A program made the translations under genes and the position numbers. 64,000 nt of DNA from Alphaproteobacteria bacterium. Its GTDB lineage: Bacteria; Pseudomonadota; Alphaproteobacteria; Sphingomonadales; Sphingomonadaceae. Shown here piece after piece: positions 19,226 to 28,417 of this stretch; the first letter of the stretch is position 1; each line of letters begins with the position of its first letter. The notes below the pieces were generated by a model. The model was not told the origin of the DNA. It did not search any database and saw only the letters and a list, made by a program, of their open reading frames with translations. The stretch covers positions 930,001 to 994,000 of the forward strand of contig VBAC01000001.1 in NCBI GenBank assembly GCA_005883305.1, read 5' to 3'.

Positions 19226-20251
19226 TCAGAACATTTCGCGGATGCCGCTGATGCCGTCGGCGATGATCGATCCGGCGCCTTCGCCGCCGCCGACGAGCCT
19301 GCCCACCCCGGCCGCGATGCCCACGGCGTCGCCGAGGCTGACGCCGCTGACCAGGCTCGCGCCCCCGACCGCCGAGGCCGTCTCGGCCGCGACCCGGCTG
19401 AAGGGGAGGGTCTGGATCCAGACCCTGCCCGGGCCGCGCAAGGCGGTGAGGAAGCCGCCTTCGTCGCCGAGCAGGCCAGTCTTGATCGAGCGCCACATGC
19501 TGTCCTGCATGATGTCCATCTCGACCTGAGGCTCGTGCGCCGCGACGCAGCCGCCGTCGACATGAATGACCTCGCCGGCCTTGAGCTCGCGCTCGATGAT
19601 CGAGCCGCCGACGTGGAGGAAGGCCCAGCCCGTGCCGGTCAGCTTCTGCATGACGAAGCCTTCGTCGCCGAAGACGGCCGAGCGAAGGCGGCGCTGCATG
19701 GCGATCGAGATGCCGACTCCGCGGGCGGCGGCGAGAAAGGCGTGGCGCTGGCAGATCAGGCTTCCGCCCATCGCCTCGAGCTTCACCGGAATGATCTGGC
19801 CCGGCGTGCGGCCGCCGACCGCAAGCCTCGCCTTGCCCTGCGAGCCGGCGTGCTTGAACTCGGCGAGGAACATATTTTCGCCCGCCATGGCGTTCTTCGC
19901 GGCGCTGGCCAGCTTGGCTCCAAGCCCGGCGTCGGGCCTGCTGCCGTCGCCGAGGATCATGTCGAAGACGATCGCGCTGTCCTTCCAGATCAGCGCACCC
20001 GGCTCTGCGACCACCGATTCGCCCGGGTCGAGCGCGATCTCGGCATATTGCATGTCGCCTTCGCTGATCGCGAAGTCGATGTCGTTGACGATCTCGGGCT
20101 GCGCCTGGTGGGCGGCATAATATTGGGCGCTGACCGCGCTCAGCGTGTAATCGTCCGGGCGGGTGTCCGGGAGCGGCGAGCGCTTGCGGCCGAAGCCCGA
20201 TTGCGGCGCCGCGCCATAGCCGCCGCTATTCGATCCCCAATTCGAGTCCAC
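19226..20251 (-). CDS. AIM24 / TIGR00266 family protein
   Basis: 341 residues. From about residue 60 it matches the AIM24 (DUF124) fold, with MQYAEIALDPGESVVAEPGALIW, a central AKNAMAGENMFLAEF, and a glycine-rich end. The family is conserved but its biochemical role is unknown; it may bind or sort proteins at membranes. The GTG at 20251 was chosen because GGGAGGG lies 6-12 bases upstream and no ATG precedes the domain; the first 60 residues (SNSGGYGAAPQSGFGRK) are low complexity. Upstream extension would run into the recA promoter. Confidence 0.78.
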   Translation of the reverse strand: MDSNWGSNSGGYGAAPQSGFGRKRSPLPDTRPDDYTLSAVSAQYYAAHQAQPEIVNDIDFAISEGDMQYAEIALDPGESVVAEPGALIWKDSAIVFDMILGDGSRPDAGLGAKLASAAKNAMAGENMFLAEFKHAGSQGKARLAVGGRTPGQIIPVKLEAMGGSLICQRHAFLAAARGVGISIAMQRRLRSAVFGDEGFVMQKLTGTGWAFLHVGGSIIERELKAGEVIHVDGGCVAAHEPQVEMDIMQDSMWRSIKTGLLGDEGGFLTALRGPGRVWIQTLPFSRVAAETASAVGGASLVSGVSLGDAVGIAAGVGRLVGGGEGAGSIIADGISGIREMF

Positions 20252-20351
20252 TCGCAGGCCCTCCCGCCGAAGCCGGCATTGTGCCGGATCATGCCTAAGG
20301 ACAGGTAAAGCCTGAATTTCGCCCGCCCGGCGAGCGGGTTTGCCCGTAAAA

Positions 20352-20377
20352 GTTTCCCTCTTGTTCTGTGGGAACAA
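20352..20377 (+). promoter_or_regulatory. LexA operator of recA
   Basis: GTTT-N7-GTTC at 20352-20366 fits the alphaproteobacterial direct-repeat LexA box GTTC-N7-GTTC with one mismatch. A perfect inverted repeat TTGTTC-N5-GAACAA at 20361-20377 overlaps it. It is 59 bases upstream of the recA ATG, in the right place for SOS repression. Confidence 0.7.
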
Positions 20378-20436
20378 AGAGGATACATACTCCTGCATTG
20401 ATCGACGCCCATCGAGGCAATACGGGAGAGCCAGCC

Positions 20437-21507
<1,071 letters not shown>

Positions 21508-21510
21508 AAC

Positions 21511-21982
21511 GGTTCTTTCCTCCCTGTCGCCGAAGGCGATGGGGAGGGGACCACCCGCAGTGGTGGAGGGGCCAATGCGGCAGACGAGCAAAGCGAGGGT
21601 CCGGAAAGCGCGAGCGCTTCGGCGGGCGATGACGCCGCCGGAGGCGAAGCTCTGGACGTTGCTTCGCACCCGCCCTGACGACCTCAAGTTCCGCCACCAG
21701 CATCCGGTGGGCCGGTACGTTTTCGATTTCTATTGTGCCTCCGCCAAACTCGGCATCGAGATTGACGGTATCGCGCACGAGCGACAATCCCGCCCGAGAC
21801 GGCAGGCGGGACCGGTGGTTGCGGAGCAAGGGCTATCGCGTCCTCAGAATTCCCGCGACAGAACTCAAGGCGAACCCGAAAGGCGTTCTCCGGCACATTC
21901 TCCGCGCCTGCGCCGAGTAGCCCCTCCAATGCTGCGCCTGGTCCCTCTCCCCATCCGCTTCGCGGACAGGGAGGAAAAAAGC
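21511..21982. mobile_element. DUF559 gene flanked by ~62 bp inverted repeats (candidate mobile unit)
   Basis: The left repeat (21511-21573) and right repeat (21919-21982) are inverted copies, aligning over about 62 bp with roughly 80-85% identity by eye and two single-base gaps. Each contains an inner hairpin: CCTCCCTGTCGCC-GAA-GGCGATGGGGAGG on the left and the TCCGCTTCGCGGA variant on the right. The repeats border the DUF559 reading frame almost exactly: the left ends 2 bases before the ATG and the right begins at its stop codon. Confidence 0.55.
21575..21920 (+). pseudogene. DUF559 (Vsr/MutH-like) endonuclease, frameshifted
   Basis: The first half reads MRQTSKARVRKARALRRAMT, then a typical DUF559 PEAKLWTLLRTRP, HPVGRYVFDFYCASAKLGIEIDG. 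At about 21779-21785 one extra base shifts the frame; the C-terminal half continues in the next frame as DNPARDGRRDRWLRSKGYRVLRIP to ANPKGVLRHILRACAE. Joined, this gives about 114 residues with the whole domain, including the D..E.D/H nuclease-like core. DUF559 proteins are predicted endonucleases. The break could be a real inactivation or a sequencing error. It lies between inverted repeats downstream of recA. Confidence 0.75.
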
Positions 21983-21985
21983 CGC

Positions 21986-23242
21986 TTAGGCTTCGCCCGC
22001 GACGCTGGTGGCGATCAGGGCGGCTTCCGCTTCGTCCGGCGCTGGGCGCTCTTTCGGATTGGCCCAGATCGCGACCGGCAAGGCGAGCGCTCCGCCGAGG
22101 ACGAAGCCGGTGACCAGCGGAATGGTGGTGCCGTCGAACATCTGGCCGATGACCAAGCCGATCAAAGCGCCGCCGATCGTGGTGATCAGCCCCTGCAGCG
22201 CTGAGGCGGTGCCCGCGATATGGCCGAGCGGGCTCATCGCCATCGCGCTGGCATTGGCGCCGACCAGGCCGAAGCAGGCCATAGTCAGCGCCTGGAGCGC
22301 GATGAAGCTCCACAGGGTCTCGCCCCAGAGCAAGGCGACGGCCAGATGAAAGGCGGAGATCGCCGTCAGCGCCGTCAGCGCGCGGAGCAGCAATTTCCTC
22401 GGCCCCACGCGCATCACCAGGCGCATGTTGGTGTAGGAGCTGATGGCCATCGGCCCGGCGATGGCTGCGAAGACGAGGCCCATCAGCTCGGGCCGGCGAA
22501 AGACGTCGAACACGATCTGCTGGACCGAGCCGATGAAGGCGAAAAGGCCGCCGAAGGCCAAGGTGGCGGCGATCGTGTTGCCGATCGATTCGCGCCGCCG
22601 GAGGGTCTCGCCCATGCCTTGGGCGATGTTGCGAAAGGATAGCCGGCGGCGGTCCTCCACCGCCAGGGTCTCGGGCAGGCGCAAGGCGCTCCACAGCGCC
22701 AGCCACAGGCCGTAGGCCGCGAGCAGGGCGAAGATGTAGCGCCAGCTCGCCACCGCGATCACCGCCTGGCCGAGGCTCGGCGCGAGCACCGGAACGATCA
22801 TGAAGATGATCATCGCGGTCGACATGATCCGCGCCATCGCCGCGCCGTGATAGCGGTCGCGGATCACCGCGACGACGAGCACGCGAAGCCCGCCCGAGGC
22901 GATCCCCTGGGTGAATCGGGCGGCGAGCAGCAGCTCCATGCTCCCGGCAAGCCCCGAAAGCGCGCCGAAGCCGGCATAAGCGAACAGGCACCCGACCAGC
23001 AGCCGCTTGCGCCCGAAGCGGTCTGCGAGCGGCCCGAAGGCGACCTGGCTGAGGCCGTAGCCGAGCAGGAAGAAGGTGATGACCAGCTGCCGGTCGTTGT
23101 CGCGCGCCACGCCGAGCGCCTCGCCGATCGCCGGAAGCGCGGGCAGCATGGCGTCGATCGCCATCGCGTTCGACGCCATCAGGGCCGCCATCAGCAGCAC
23201 GAATTCCTTGCGGCCCGGCATCCGGGCCTCAGCGCCAGCCAT
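21986..23242 (-). CDS. Bcr/CflA-type MFS drug-efflux transporter
   Basis: 418 residues with about 12 hydrophobic helices. The major facilitator signature is PLADRFGRKRLLVGC between helices 2 and 3, with an early DAMLPALPAIGEAL stretch that is typical of the Bcr/CflA drug:proton antiporter subfamily. Substrate unknown. The ATG at 23242 begins the protein shortly before the first helix (KEFVLLMAALMASNAMAIDAML). Its 3' end abuts the right inverted repeat of the DUF559 unit, which may terminate it. Confidence 0.85.
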   Translation of the reverse strand: MAGAEARMPGRKEFVLLMAALMASNAMAIDAMLPALPAIGEALGVARDNDRQLVITFFLLGYGLSQVAFGPLADRFGRKRLLVGCLFAYAGFGALSGLAGSMELLLAARFTQGIASGGLRVLVVAVIRDRYHGAAMARIMSTAMIIFMIVPVLAPSLGQAVIAVASWRYIFALLAAYGLWLALWSALRLPETLAVEDRRRLSFRNIAQGMGETLRRRESIGNTIAATLAFGGLFAFIGSVQQIVFDVFRRPELMGLVFAAIAGPMAISSYTNMRLVMRVGPRKLLLRALTALTAISAFHLAVALLWGETLWSFIALQALTMACFGLVGANASAMAMSPLGHIAGTASALQGLITTIGGALIGLVIGQMFDGTTIPLVTGFVLGGALALPVAIWANPKERPAPDEAEAALIATSVAGEA

Positions 23243-23350
23243 GGCGAGGGTCCTGTTCAGGGAAGGCGGCCTGTAACGCCCGCCGCCGTGCGTGCAAGCT
23301 CGATATTCGCTTTGGCGCGAGCCTCGGTTCGGCGGCGTCGTCGCAATTAT

Positions 23351-23485
23351 TTCACGCGAAGACACGAAGGCGCGAAGAGGCTGAGCGGGTCGCCGCTGCC
23401 AGCAATTGCTTCGGCTTCGGCGTGCACCCAAATTGGGCCTTCGGCCCCTTTTTGCCTTCTTTGCGTCTTTGCGTCTTCGCGTGAA
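23351..23485. repeat. Long inverted repeat, family E
   Basis: TTCACGCGAAGACACGAAGG at the left faces CTTTGCGTCTTCGCGTGAA at the right, an imperfect 28 bp arm with a 79-base spacer that itself carries a GGGCCTTCGGCCCC hairpin. It lies between the divergent MFS and GST genes. Nothing else is recognised in this gap. Confidence 0.75.
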
Positions 23486-23525
23486 ACCGATTTTTCTTCC
23501 TAAACCCTTGGTCTAGGAACGGCAG

Positions 23526-24149
23526 ATGATCGTCGTCCACCATCTCGAAAATTCGCGCTCGCAGCGCATCCTGTGGCTGCTCGAGGAGCTTGGGCTTCCC
23601 TACGAGGTCAAGCGCTACGAGCGCGATCCAAAGACCATGCTCGCTCCGCCCGAGCTCGCCCGAGCGCACCCGCTCGGCAAGGCGCCGGTGATCGAGGATG
23701 AGGGGCGGGCGATCGCCGAGAGCGGGGCGATCGTCGACTATCTGGTGGAGAAGGCGGAAGGGCGGCTCGGCCCGCCGGCCAATCGCGATTCGGTGCTTCG
23801 CTATCGCCAGTTCGTCCATTATGCCGAAGGCTCGATGATGCCGCCTCTGTTCGGGCTGCTCATCGTCGGCCGGCTCGGCCTTCTCGGCCGCCCGGCCCGC
23901 GAGCCGATCCAGAAGATGCTTGGGCGCCATTTCGACTGGCTCGAAAGCGAGCTCGAAAGCCGCGACTGGTTCGCCGGCGACGAATTCACCGCGGCCGACG
24001 TGATGATGAGCTTCCCGCTGGAGGTCGCCCGCACCCGCGCCGGCCTCGGCGCGGAGCACCCCAACCTGGCCGACTGGCTCGAGCGAATCCACGCACGCCC
24101 GGCCTATGCCGCGGCGCTGAAGGCGGGCGGGCCTTACGCTTATGCGTGA
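23526..24149 (+). CDS. Glutathione S-transferase
   Basis: 207 residues. An N-terminal thioredoxin-like domain (HHLENSRSQRILWLLEELGLPYE, HPLGKAPVIED, ESGAIVDYLVE) binds glutathione, followed by a helical C-terminal domain with the WFAGDEFTAADVMMSFP N-capping motif. The catalytic residue is probably Ser10 or Ser12 near SRSQRI. Substrate unknown. ATG start; a repeat of family C follows the stop. Confidence 0.9.
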   Translation: MIVVHHLENSRSQRILWLLEELGLPYEVKRYERDPKTMLAPPELARAHPLGKAPVIEDEGRAIAESGAIVDYLVEKAEGRLGPPANRDSVLRYRQFVHYAEGSMMPPLFGLLIVGRLGLLGRPAREPIQKMLGRHFDWLESELESRDWFAGDEFTAADVMMSFPLEVARTRAGLGAEHPNLADWLERIHARPAYAAALKAGGPYAYA

Positions 24150-24178
24150 GGATTAGACTCGAAGCCGGTCAGCCTGCT

Positions 24179-24285
24179 CGTTCCCCGGCGAAGGCCGGGG
24201 CCCAGGAGCCGAAGGCTTCGCAAGGCTTTCGCGTCCGAAACCCGGCGAGCGCCGGGCCTGGACCCCGGCCTTCGCCGGGGAGCAG
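24179..24285. repeat. Paired-hairpin repeat, family C
   Basis: GTTCCCCGGCGAAGGCCGGGG then CCCAGGAGCCGAAGGCTTC, an inner CCCGGCGAGCGCCGGG hairpin, then CCTGGACCCCGGCCTTCGCC. It sits between convergent GST and DctA genes. The copy at 31119-31225 has nearly the same sequence. Confidence 0.8.
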
Positions 24286-24309
24286 CAGGTGACCCGGTGA
24301 GAATCCCCT

Positions 24310-25620
24310 CTAGCTCTCCGCCGCCGGCGGCGTCGCCCTGTGCGACGGCGCGTGCGGGGGCTCGATGTCGGCGGGCTCGGGCGGGTCGAGGCCGCCCTCC
24401 CAGCGCGCGACCACCGCGCTCGCCACCGCATTGCCGACGACGTTGGTCGCCGATCGGCCCATGTCGAGGAAATGGTCGATGGCGAGGATCAGCAGGATCC
24501 CGGCCTCGGGGATGTTGAACTGCGAGAGCGTGGCGGTGATCACCACCAGGCTGGCGCGCGGCACTCCGGCAATGCCCTTCGAGGTAACCATCAAGGTCAG
24601 CAGCATGGCGATCTCCTGACCCCAGGTCAGGTCGATGCCATAGGCCTGCGCGATGAAGATCGACGCGAAGGTCATGTACATCATCGAGCCGTCGAGATTG
24701 AACGAATAGCCCAGCGGAAGGACGAAGCTGGCGATCCGCGGCGGCACGCCGAACCGGTCGAGCGCCTCAAGCGTGCGCGGAAATGCGGCCTCCGAGGAGG
24801 CGGTCGAGAAAGCGAGCACGATCGGATCGCGGATGTAGCGAACGAGCAGCCGCGTTCGCGCACCGACGATGACGAAGCAGATGCCGATCAGCAGGATCCA
24901 CAGGATCAGCAGGCCGAAATAGAAGCTGCCCATGAAATAGCCGTAGGTGCCGAGGATCGCCGGCCCCCGCTCGGCGATCGTCGCGGAGACCGCGGCGAAC
25001 ACCGCGACCGGGGCGAAGCGCATCACATAATCGGTGACCTGGAGCATCACCTTGACCAGGCCTTCCATCGCCCGGACCAGCGGCCGCGCCGGCTCGCCGA
25101 CCGCGGTGATCGCGACTCCGAGGAAGATCGAGAAGACGACGATCTGCAGGATGCTGTTCTCGGCCAGCGCGTCGATCATCGATTCGGGGAAGATGTGGGC
25201 GATGAACTGGGCGAAATCGAACGCCGAGCGGTCGACCCCGCTCGACGCGGTCTCCGGCGGCAGCGGCAGGCCGAGGGCCGCGCCAGGCTGAAGCAGGTTG
25301 ACGAGGATCAGGCCGAGCGTGAGCGAGACCAGGCTCGCGCAGAGGAACCAGCCGATCGCCTTGGCGCCGACTCTGCCGAGCGCCGCCGTGTCGCCCATAT
25401 GGGCGATGCCGACGATCAGCGTCGAAAGCACCAGCGGGGCGATGATCATCTTGATCAAGTGGAGGAAGATCGTCGTCAGGATCGAGACGTAATGGGCGTA
25501 AGCGGCGAGCTTGGCCTGACCTTCGGGCGTCGAGTCGCCGATCGCCGCGTTGAGCGCCCAGCCGACGACGATTCCGAGCAGAAGCCCGCCCAGGATCCAG
25601 TAGGTCAGCTTCTTGGCCAT
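24310..25620 (-). CDS. Dicarboxylate/amino acid:cation symporter (DctA/GltP family)
   Basis: 436 residues, secondary transporter for C4-dicarboxylates or glutamate/aspartate. Family features: HLIKMIIAPLVLSTLIVGIAHM, the serine-rich AFSTASSEAAFPRTLEALDRFG hairpin, SFNLDGSMMYMTFASIFIAQ, and the late DHFLDMGRSATNVVGNA motif. Substrate is not decided by these. Start: ATG followed by the first helix (LTYWILGGLLLGIVVGW). A family A repeat lies upstream. Confidence 0.9.
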   Translation of the reverse strand: MAKKLTYWILGGLLLGIVVGWALNAAIGDSTPEGQAKLAAYAHYVSILTTIFLHLIKMIIAPLVLSTLIVGIAHMGDTAALGRVGAKAIGWFLCASLVSLTLGLILVNLLQPGAALGLPLPPETASSGVDRSAFDFAQFIAHIFPESMIDALAENSILQIVVFSIFLGVAITAVGEPARPLVRAMEGLVKVMLQVTDYVMRFAPVAVFAAVSATIAERGPAILGTYGYFMGSFYFGLLILWILLIGICFVIVGARTRLLVRYIRDPIVLAFSTASSEAAFPRTLEALDRFGVPPRIASFVLPLGYSFNLDGSMMYMTFASIFIAQAYGIDLTWGQEIAMLLTLMVTSKGIAGVPRASLVVITATLSQFNIPEAGILLILAIDHFLDMGRSATNVVGNAVASAVVARWEGGLDPPEPADIEPPHAPSHRATPPAAES

Positions 25621-25712
25621 TCGCTCGCTCCCCTGTGACGGCCTCGACGAGGAAGCCGATTGTCGCGCGCCGGTCAAGCGGCGGGGATATCCGGACGCAC
25701 GTTGCTTGCCTT

Positions 25713-25815
25713 TCCCCTCCCCCTGAAGGGGGAGGGTAGGGTGGGGGTTTACGGAGTCGGTGGTTAACCGCTTACGCTGCAACCCCTCACCCCAACCCTC
25801 TCCCTATGGGAGAGG
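25713..25815. repeat. Paired-hairpin repeat, family A
   Basis: CCCCTCCCCCTGAAGGGGGAG, GGTGGGGGTTTACGGAGT, spacer, then CAACCCCTCACCCCAACCCT. Matches the 19064-19167 copy closely except in the spacer. It lies between the dctA-like gene and the EF-G-like gene, both transcribed leftward, so it probably marks the end of the latter transcript. Confidence 0.8.
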
Positions 25816-25824
25816 CAGCAGTAG

Positions 25825-27849
25825 CTAGGCCGGTTCCAGCTCCTTCTGAACGACCTTGTCGGCGAGCGTTCCGTTGAGCTCCGCGAGATGGTCGAACTCC
25901 GCCTCGTAGGTGGCGAGGCCCTGGCTCAGCGAGCGCAATTCGGCGTCGAAGCCCTGCATCTCGGCCTCCGGGACCAACGCCTCGATCCGGTCCCAGCGCG
26001 ACCAGCCCTCGCGCGGCGCCATGCCGAGCATCTGGCCGCGCCGGCTGGCCACCGCCGAGGTCGCCTTGGAGGCGGCGTTGCTCGGCACGGTGATCGTCAC
26101 CTTCTGCACCGGCTCGAGCAGATGCGGCGCGGCGGCGGCGAGCGCTTCGGCCATGCCGATCCGCCCCGCGGTCCGGAACGCGATCTCGGAGCTGTCGACC
26201 GTATGGTAGGATCCGTCGATCAGCAGCACGGCGACGTCGACCACCGGGAAGCCCAATGGCCCCTTGACCATCGCGTCCCTGACGCCGGCCTCGACCGCCG
26301 GGATCCACTGCTTGGGGATGACCCCGCCGGTGATCTTGTCCTCGAACTTGAAGCCTCCGCCGCGTGCCAGCGGCTTGACCTCGATCACGCAGTCGCCGAA
26401 CTGCCCGTGGCCGCCCGATTGCTTCTTGTGCCGGCCGCGCTGGGTGACGGTCTTGCGGATCGATTCCTTGTAGCCGACCGAAGGCTGGCGCGAATCGACC
26501 GGAACGCCGTAGCGCCGCTTGAGCCGCTCCAGGGTCACCTTCAGATGCTCGTCGTTGACTCCCCGAAGCCGGGTCTCGTGCATCGTCTCGTCCTGCTCCC
26601 AGATCAGCGCCCGGTCCTCCTCGGTCAGCTTGTGCAGCGCGGTCGACAGGCGCACGTCGTCCTTGCGGTCGCGGGTGGCGATGGCCAGCGCGTAGTTGCG
26701 CACCGGCTGGGCGATCTCGGGCGTCGGCGGCGCCTTGCCCGAGGCCAGCCATTCGCCGGCGCCGACGCCCTCGAGCTTGGCGATCGCGACCACGTCGCCG
26801 GCACTGGCCTCGGCGAGCTTGGCCGTCTTCTCGCCCTGGACTCCGAACAAGGTGCCGATGCGCACCGCTTCGCCCGCGCTCGACTTCAGCTCCTGGCCTT
26901 CCTTCAGGCTGCCGCCGAAGATCCGGGCGAAGGAGACCCGGCCCATCGCGCCGCCATGGCTGACCTTGAACACGAAGGCGCAGGCCCCGCTCGCGCCGAG
27001 CCTTGCCGCCGCCACGTCGGGGGCGGGGGCCTCGTGGCGGAGCGCCTTCATCAGCCGGCGAATGCCCTGAGTGCCGGTGGCCGAACCGAACAGGACGGGG
27101 ACGATCTGCCCCGCGCCGGTCTCCTTGGCGAGATCGGTGAACACCGTTTCGCGGTCCGGCACCTCGTCCATCAGCAATTGCTCGAGCAGGGCATCGTCAT
27201 GGTCGGCCAGCTTCTCGAGCATCTGGTTGCGCTCGATCGCCTCGCGGTCGGCGAGGTCGGCGGGGATTTCGCGCTGCTCCGATTCCTGGCCCTTGCGGTA
27301 ATAATAGGCCCGCTCGAGCGCGATATCGACGAAGCCGGTCACCGCCTCGCCCTCGCGTATGGGGATCCAGCGCGCCACCAAGGGCGATTTCGACATCGGC
27401 TGGAGCGATTCCAGCAGCGCCTGGATCGATCCGCGCGCCTGGTCGATCTTGTTGACGAAGATCATGTGCGGGATTCCGAGCTCCTCCAGCCGGCGCAGCG
27501 TCGGCTCGGCGAGCAGGGCGCGGTCGGGATCGGGATCGACCACGACCAGAGCGAGGTCGGCGGCCGCCATGCCGAGCGCGCCGTCGGCGGCGAAGCCGAC
27601 CGACCCCGGCGCATCGATCAAAGCGTAGCGGTCGCCCATATAGTCGAAGTTCATCAAATTGAGCTCGGTCGATCCGCCGCGCGCGCGCGCCTCGGGACTG
27701 GCGTCGCCGACGCTCGATTTGTCGGCGACCGATCCCTGCCGGGCGGCCGCTCCGGAGGCAAAAAGAAGGGCCTCGGCGAGGCTGGTTTTCCCAGCGCCGC
27801 CAGGCCCGACGAGCGCGATGGTTCTGGTGCCTGCAGCTCTTCCGGGCAT
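25825..27849 (-). CDS. Elongation factor G-like GTPase
   Basis: 674 residues, related to EF-G but not the housekeeping factor. P-loop GPGGAGKT is residues 15-22, the switch II motif reads DAPGS (79-83) where EF-G has DTPGH, and the guanine motif is NKID (133-136). The switch I RGITI signature is replaced by RGGSTEL. Domains IV and V are recognisable (HKKQSGGHGQFGDCVIEV, TVPSNAASKATSAVASRRGQML). EF-G paralogues of this kind (PRK12740/FusA2-like) have no settled role; some bind ribosomes with little GTPase activity. The ATG at 27849 is preceded by GGAG. Confidence 0.85.
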   Translation of the reverse strand: MPGRAAGTRTIALVGPGGAGKTSLAEALLFASGAAARQGSVADKSSVGDASPEARARGGSTELNLMNFDYMGDRYALIDAPGSVGFAADGALGMAAADLALVVVDPDPDRALLAEPTLRRLEELGIPHMIFVNKIDQARGSIQALLESLQPMSKSPLVARWIPIREGEAVTGFVDIALERAYYYRKGQESEQREIPADLADREAIERNQMLEKLADHDDALLEQLLMDEVPDRETVFTDLAKETGAGQIVPVLFGSATGTQGIRRLMKALRHEAPAPDVAAARLGASGACAFVFKVSHGGAMGRVSFARIFGGSLKEGQELKSSAGEAVRIGTLFGVQGEKTAKLAEASAGDVVAIAKLEGVGAGEWLASGKAPPTPEIAQPVRNYALAIATRDRKDDVRLSTALHKLTEEDRALIWEQDETMHETRLRGVNDEHLKVTLERLKRRYGVPVDSRQPSVGYKESIRKTVTQRGRHKKQSGGHGQFGDCVIEVKPLARGGGFKFEDKITGGVIPKQWIPAVEAGVRDAMVKGPLGFPVVDVAVLLIDGSYHTVDSSEIAFRTAGRIGMAEALAAAAPHLLEPVQKVTITVPSNAASKATSAVASRRGQMLGMAPREGWSRWDRIEALVPEAEMQGFDAELRSLSQGLATYEAEFDHLAELNGTLADKVVQKELEPA

Positions 27850-28027
27850 GAGCGTCTCCTTGCGTCGAGGCGACGTCCGTCCGCGGAAAAGACGCGGGCG
27901 ACGCGCCTTATGGGGGAAGCCGCCAGCCTTCACCCGTTTGTGCCCGAGCGCAAGGGGGGTTTGGCCTGGCCAGACGGAAAAACGGGCTGGGCCCGGCGAG
28001 GACAAGCACAAGCCTCCACATCCAAAA

Positions 28028-28181
28028 CCGTTCGTCCCGAGCGAAGCCGAGGGACCCTGCCGAGCGAAGCCCAGGCTCTGTTTCTCGGCTGCCCTCGAAT
28101 GGGTGTCTCGACTTCGGCCTCCAGCCGAAGTTTACCCTGAGCGCCTTCCTTGCAGGCAGTCGAAGGGCTCGACACGAACGG
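28028..28181. repeat. Paired inverted repeat, family B
   Basis: CCGTTCGTCCCGAGCGAAGC at the left and TCGAAGGGCTCGACACGAACGG at the right, with inner TCTCGACTTCGG arms. The whole 27850-28417 gap holds only this repeat, the 28305-28355 palindrome and the presumed alaS promoter. Confidence 0.7.
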
Positions 28182-28304
28182 AGGAATGTTCGTCTGGACC
28201 GGGGTTGCGAGCCCACAGCGTTCGTTCTATGTTCCCTTCATGGAATGTCTCCGTCCGCGCACGATCGGCTCACTGGATCGATGCGCCGGCTGGCTCGAGA
28301 AGTT

Positions 28305-28355
28305 ACAGAAGTGACGAGATTCGCCGAGCGAGCGGGTCAACATCGTCACTTCTGT
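28305..28355. promoter_or_regulatory. 13 bp perfect inverted repeat upstream of alaS
   Basis: ACAGAAGTGACGA (28305-28317) and its exact complement TCGTCACTTCTGT (28343-28355) are separated by 25 bases, ending 62 bases before the alaS ATG. It could form a stem-loop in a leader RNA or be a binding site for a dimeric regulator. It is not part of the repeat families seen elsewhere here. Confidence 0.55.
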
Positions 28356-28417
28356 GGGACGTGCTCACCTCCCAGCCCTTGCTTGCCGCAGCGCAGCATG
28401 TCGCCTAGATCGCGCTC

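Noticed and set aside
21575-21920. Calling the DUF559 frame an intact gene
   Set aside because: The two halves of the domain are in different frames; reading one frame gives unrelated residues after the shift.
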